This document shows, one piece after another, positions 6,161 through 6,441 of a DNA stretch of 6,441 bases. Below the pieces are notes generated by a model. It was not told the origin of the DNA and ran no database searches. It saw nothing but the letters and a program-made list of their open reading frames with translations. Both the position numbers and the translations under genes were made by a program. Origin of the DNA: an uncultured Haloferula sp. (GTDB lineage Bacteria > Verrucomicrobiota > Verrucomicrobiae > Verrucomicrobiales > Akkermansiaceae); contig CAMLOZ010000222.1 in the NCBI GenBank assembly GCA_946481625.1, positions 1 to 6,441 on the forward strand, written 5' to 3'. Every line of letters begins with the position of its first letter. The first letter of the stretch is position 1.

Positions 6161-6231
6161 AGAGCGGTAGCGACGGTGATTTTTCCGCGAAGCCGCTTCT
6201 CACGGGCCTCATTTGCAGGGATGGATGGGCC
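6161..6231 (+). other. Short intergenic spacer before the ferredoxin-like gene
   Basis: 71 nt between the membrane protein stop and ATG 6232. AGGGA at 6217-6221 is the nearest thing to a Shine-Dalgarno in the window, 10 nt before the ATG. AGCGG (6163-6167) and CCGCT (6193-6197) could pair weakly around a long loop; this is not a convincing terminator. No promoter is recognisable. Confidence 0.4.
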
Positions 6232-6441
6232 ATGACGAACGACGCCGAACTGGAGGCCGCGGCGCGGGCCGCAGGAGTCGGGCGGGGAGAGAAGCACATC
6301 TTCCTGTGTGCCGATGCCTCGAAGCCGAAGTGCTGCGATCCGGCGGCGGGGCTGGGGTCGTGGGAGTTTTTGAAGAGGCGTTTGGCGGAGTTGGGGAAGG
6401 AGGCTCCGGTGATCCTGAGGACGAAGGCGGATTGCTTGGGG
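6232..6441 (+). CDS. Thioredoxin-like [2Fe-2S] ferredoxin family protein (3'-truncated by window edge)
   Basis: The first 70 residues of a reading frame that runs off the window; the family is about 100-120 aa. The start MTNDAELEAAARAAGVGRGEK precedes the strand HIFLCAD. Cysteines at 26 (FLCAD), 34-35 (KPKCC) and 68 (TKADC) fit the pattern of thioredoxin-fold [2Fe-2S] ferredoxins, in which one Cys follows the first strand, one lies about 8-12 residues later and two come after an RTKADCL-type segment. The fourth ligand would be just beyond the window edge. SWEFLKRRLAELG (43-55) is the conserved helix. It probably acts in cytosolic electron transfer; the partner is unknown. The fold has also been seen fused to or beside CbiX-like and NADH-dehydrogenase-type proteins, but nothing here points to one of these. 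Confidence 0.8.
   Translation, partial: MTNDAELEAAARAAGVGRGEKHIFLCADASKPKCCDPAAGLGSWEFLKRRLAELGKEAPVILRTKADCLG

Noticed and set aside
6163..6197. Terminator after the membrane protein gene
   Set aside because: Only a 5-bp stem with a 25-nt loop and no following T tract; the T run lies inside the loop.

Overview
This 6.4 kb window is high-GC DNA that looks like a chromosomal segment from the Verrucomicrobiota (inference). The basis is a pyruvate phosphate dikinase with a lysine/alanine-rich tail, a PcfJ-family protein, a small WAWWD-type two-helix membrane protein and a thioredoxin-like 2Fe-2S ferredoxin of a kind I associate with that phylum. Almost no start codon has a Shine-Dalgarno sequence in front of it. 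No mobile element, CRISPR array, rRNA or tRNA gene was found.

Layout. (1) 2-2188, +: the C-terminal three-quarters of ppdK, closed by a strong intrinsic terminator with a GAAA tetraloop (2216-2247). (2) 2314-2862, +: a NUDIX hydrolase. (3) 2898-4153, +: a compact regulator-effector operon of an ArsR-type winged-helix repressor followed by two tandem, clearly duplicated SRPBCC/AHSA1-type proteins. Its promoter is readable: a consensus TTGACA -35 box overlaps the NUDIX stop codon, a perfect inverted repeat fills the spacer, and the -10 box lies so close to the arsR-type ATG that the mRNA should be nearly leaderless. (4) 4178-5491, -: a PcfJ-like protein, convergent with the operon. (5) 5492-5749: the divergent intergenic region. 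It holds a candidate structured RNA of about 127 nt (5502-5628) closed by a perfect 8-bp long-range helix just ahead of the PcfJ start, and a second nested hairpin (5684-5728). (6) 5756-6160, +: a small two-helix membrane protein. (7) 6232-6441, +: the N-terminal part of a 2Fe-2S ferredoxin-like protein, cut by the window edge.

How the genes relate. ppdK is an isolated, terminated metabolic gene. The ArsR-SRPBCC-SRPBCC set is probably one autoregulated transcript in which the repressor binds the palindrome between -35 and -10. The other genes show no obvious shared pathway. The least explained parts are the predicted RNA fold upstream of the PcfJ gene and the histone-H1-like tail on PPDK.
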